Assembly: GCA_963691815.1 (NCBI GenBank) | Contig: OY829650.1 | Location: 13,245,351 to 13,309,350, forward strand | Direction of reading: 5' to 3' | Source of the DNA: Echiichthys vipera | Lineage: Eukaryota; Chordata; Actinopteri; Perciformes; Trachinidae | DNA length: 64,000 nucleotides | Shown: one piece after another, positions 1 to 64,000 of the stretch | Position numbering within the stretch: the first letter of the stretch is position 1 | How the letters are laid out: each line of letters starts with the position of its first letter | Notes under the pieces: generated by a model | Seen by the model: the letters and a program-made list of their open reading frames with translations, nothing else | What the model was told of the DNA's origin: nothing | Databases searched by the model: none | Position numbers and translations under genes: made by a program

Positions 1-276
1 GTACAAGGTCTATATGCACAAAGAACTAAGAAACATGAAAAAGTGCTCACACCAGGTGTTTGGCTGATCGTTTTCCACAAATATATAAGAGAAAAATATG
101 GTGTTTGTTGACTAATTGTGTGAAGCACAAATCGTATGCATTTGGTAAAACCTCATATACGGGCAAACATTAGCAGGAGAATATGTATTTCAAACATTTT
201 TGAAATGTTTCTTTTCCTGATATATGAAAGTCATATTTCATGACGCTCATATCTTATGTTTGACTTTGGTCTGCAG
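1..276 (+). other. 3' end of the intron before window exon 1
   Basis: AT-rich sequence with no dynein-like reading frame. It ends in a normal acceptor, tttggtctgcag, at 265-276. Nothing else is recognised. Confidence 0.8.
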
Positions 277-61642
<61,366 letters not shown>

Positions 61643-64000
61643 GTAATACATGCTTGTGTATACACAAATATATACAGTATACTATTCTCTCTGACATATA
61701 CAGTACACACACGGAAATAGATCATTCTGAAAACAACATATTCTGAAATCATATTTAATGATTTCTTTCATAATGATTAAATATTTCTAAATAATGTAGA
61801 ATCCGGTTTGTGATAGTTTTCATGGTTTACTTTTAGTTATTCCTTCAGGAACTGAAATTCAGACAGGTTTGCTACTATCAGAGGGCTTGTGGTAACATTT
61901 CTGTGGGATAACTGGTAGTCAAGGCTTTTGCTGACAACCTCACAGGTTATATAAAAAAAAGACATAAGCCCCTGGAAACAATCTGTACTCTCACAGGAAT
62001 GCAACTTAAGAGACCTAAGAGTTTTCTAATCAGCATTAGTGTACTGATCGAGGGTTCTATTTAAATTCATTATGCATTTATATCCTAGTGGGAACTTTGT
62101 CCTCCAGCTCTGATGAATATTACAGAAGGACACTTTTGGATTTCTTTAATTTCCAATGATTTAAAAATGACTGTACCTCAAATATCCCACAATGGCCATA
62201 GACCTTTTTTTCTGTTGGTTCCCCTCATGACAATAGTCCTTTAACTGAGCCTGGGTCCAAGGACCAGACTAAATATTGTTGGCTCATGACTAAAATTATT
62301 TATGAGTGACCGAGACAATGTTTCGACAAAAAAACAAGCCAAAAATTTCTGATGCTGTTTTCAAAAGCACTTCCTAAATAAAAACAGATTATTATGCAAA
62401 AGCATGAGGTTCAGGGACGTTTCTGCCTGAGGTTAGTTCCAGGAAATAAAGGTTCTGGCTGAAACTCCCTCGACTGTGTCTGAATGTACGCCTACCTCAA
62501 TATGTTCTGTTCTGGCAGACCAAAATACACACATACACACGCATGCTCAGAAATTTGTATGTGAATTTGTTGCATTTTGTTATTGATGTGGGCGAGCCTC
62601 ACCGCCTGTATTTGTTTGTTTTCCGGCCGGCCAGCCTGCATGCCTACCCATCTGTTTGTGTGTGTCTGTCTCCCTGTCCGTCTGCCATCTCTCATTTCTT
62701 TCTGTGTGCTAGCGTCCCTGTCTACCTGCACTCCATCTGTCTTCATGTGTGTCTACCTGGAGGCTGCACTGTCCTTAACTGTCTATTTCTGCCCATCAAT
62801 ACTGAGTGATATCTCTGTTAGCAGTGCGCCTGTGTCCTGTTAGCTAATCAGCCTAATAAAGGCGGAGACGAGGCCAGAGCTGCTGTTGTGTGGAGCTGCT
62901 GAAGAATAAAAAGCTAACAGCATAGCAGTGCATCCCAGACGAGCAAGACGACCTTGAAAACACTCAAATGCTGACACACACATATGCCCACAAACACTAT
63001 GCGTACCAGAACACACTGGCTTGCTGTATTTGTAACACCCCAAATTCTCGGTGCACATCTGTCTGTGTGTGAATGTTGGTATGGGCTTGTGTTTGTGTGT
63101 ATTTTTTCTTATAATACTCATCCAATTTATCTCTAAAGCCAGTGGAGACTGATGCTGTGCTAAAAAGGAATCCTTTTATAATATACTGTAGATTGGACAA
63201 GATGTGTAGTCATTCTGCTTTTATTTGTCAGCTTTTCTTCTTCAGCTGTCCTGCAAAAGTTTATACAGGGATTTAGAGGAAACCCAGAATAGATCAAAAA
63301 CATCAATCTTAGTTCAAATCTCAAGGCTTAAATCTGGCCACTGCAGCCATACAGTCTTATCTTTAGCATGATAAGCTTGGCTGTAAGTGTAAAAATGACA
63401 GTGAAAACAGTTGTGCCACTCAGCAACATTTCCCAAAAAAGAAAGGACAACTTACCAACAATGAACTAAGATTGTATTATGAGATATCAGGTTAAGTCCG
63501 GAGCTGTGCCTTTGACAAAAATAACTAGTTTGTGCAGTGACACGGATGGAGGCTGCTTACATGATCAAAGCAGATGTTGCTGAATAAGGAAGACTAGATC
63601 AGCACATTGGAGAAGGCTTAGAGGGTCTATCTCTATCGAGGCATAGAGGTCTATCTCTAGTCATACAGACCCACACTTCATGTTTGTGTACTGTTTGTTT
63701 TCTTTTAGTGTCTTTGCACATACATCTATATGTATGTGTGTATACAAGCACTGTATTCCCATTAGTGGGTAATTGGGGTTCCAATGTTATCAGCTAGTTG
63801 ATGCTGTGATAAAAAGGACAAGGGGACATTAAATACTCTATTGTCCACACATTTCTATTGACTTTGTGTTTTGCTCTGTCCTTTGTAACCCTTTTTATCT
63901 CTCATTAACAAATAGACACCGACTTGAATAGAAATTATGATCATTTCACTCACAGATTGATGTTCTTTAGAAATTGAATAGAGCCAAATACAATACAAAC
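61643..64000 (+). other. Intron 33, continues past the window
   Basis: 2358 bp with no dynein-like coding sequence. A few C/T-rich and CA/GT-poor stretches only. No second gene is seen. Confidence 0.75.

Noticed and set aside
63760..63800. aattggggttccaa near 63771 considered as the start of the next dync2h1 exon (Asn-Trp)
   Set aside because: The following residues do not match the expected C-terminal sequence, and a stop appears within a few codons.

Overview
The window is a stretch of animal chromosome, almost certainly from a teleost fish, occupied by a single large gene on the + strand: the 3' part of dync2h1, the heavy chain of cytoplasmic dynein-2, which drives retrograde intraflagellar transport in cilia. 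Thirty-three coding exons can be placed between 277 and 61642. Joined in order they give one open frame of 3756 bases (1252 codons), with matching phases at every junction and AG/GT borders at every intron. The product runs from the ascending stalk helix, through the microtubule-binding domain and the descending helix, then AAA5, AAA6 and most of the C-terminal domain. The gene start lies before the window. The last coding segment (roughly 150 residues in vertebrate orthologues) and the stop codon lie beyond 64000.

Layout: 277-9292 holds the stalk and microtubule-binding exons; 9151-16544 AAA5; 18177-41356 AAA6 with its lid; 41634-61642 the lid and C-terminal domain. Exons are dense up to 18.3 kb. 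They are then separated by three introns above 6 kb (18267-24543, 26509-33153, 55311-61552). A tight cluster of four exons lies at 24544-25218.

Non-coding DNA makes up about 94% of the window. It is dominated by very long (GT)n tracts, ten of them about 150-210 bp. It also holds (CGCA)n arrays, SINEs, non-LTR reverse transcriptase remnants, a Tc1-type transposase remnant, small inverted-repeat elements, one well-formed tRNA-Thr(AGT) gene and two decayed tRNA-Met-like sequences. The Tc1 type, the SINE cores and the GT richness all fit a teleost.

I found no evidence for a second protein-coding gene, a CRISPR array, a prophage or any bacterial-type system. The most unusual structures are: (1) a 597-bp hairpin element at 54444-55040 with two 263-base arms and 13-bp target duplications, plus a 113-bp relative at 21319-21431 with 15-bp duplications; (2) near-identical ~1-kb blocks in introns 5 and 16 whose edges fall in (GT)n tracts; (3) exon 6, whose 3' splice site follows 208 bp of GT with one adenine in the last 233 bases; and (4) all ten of the longest dinucleotide tracts being GT, never CA, on the sense strand.
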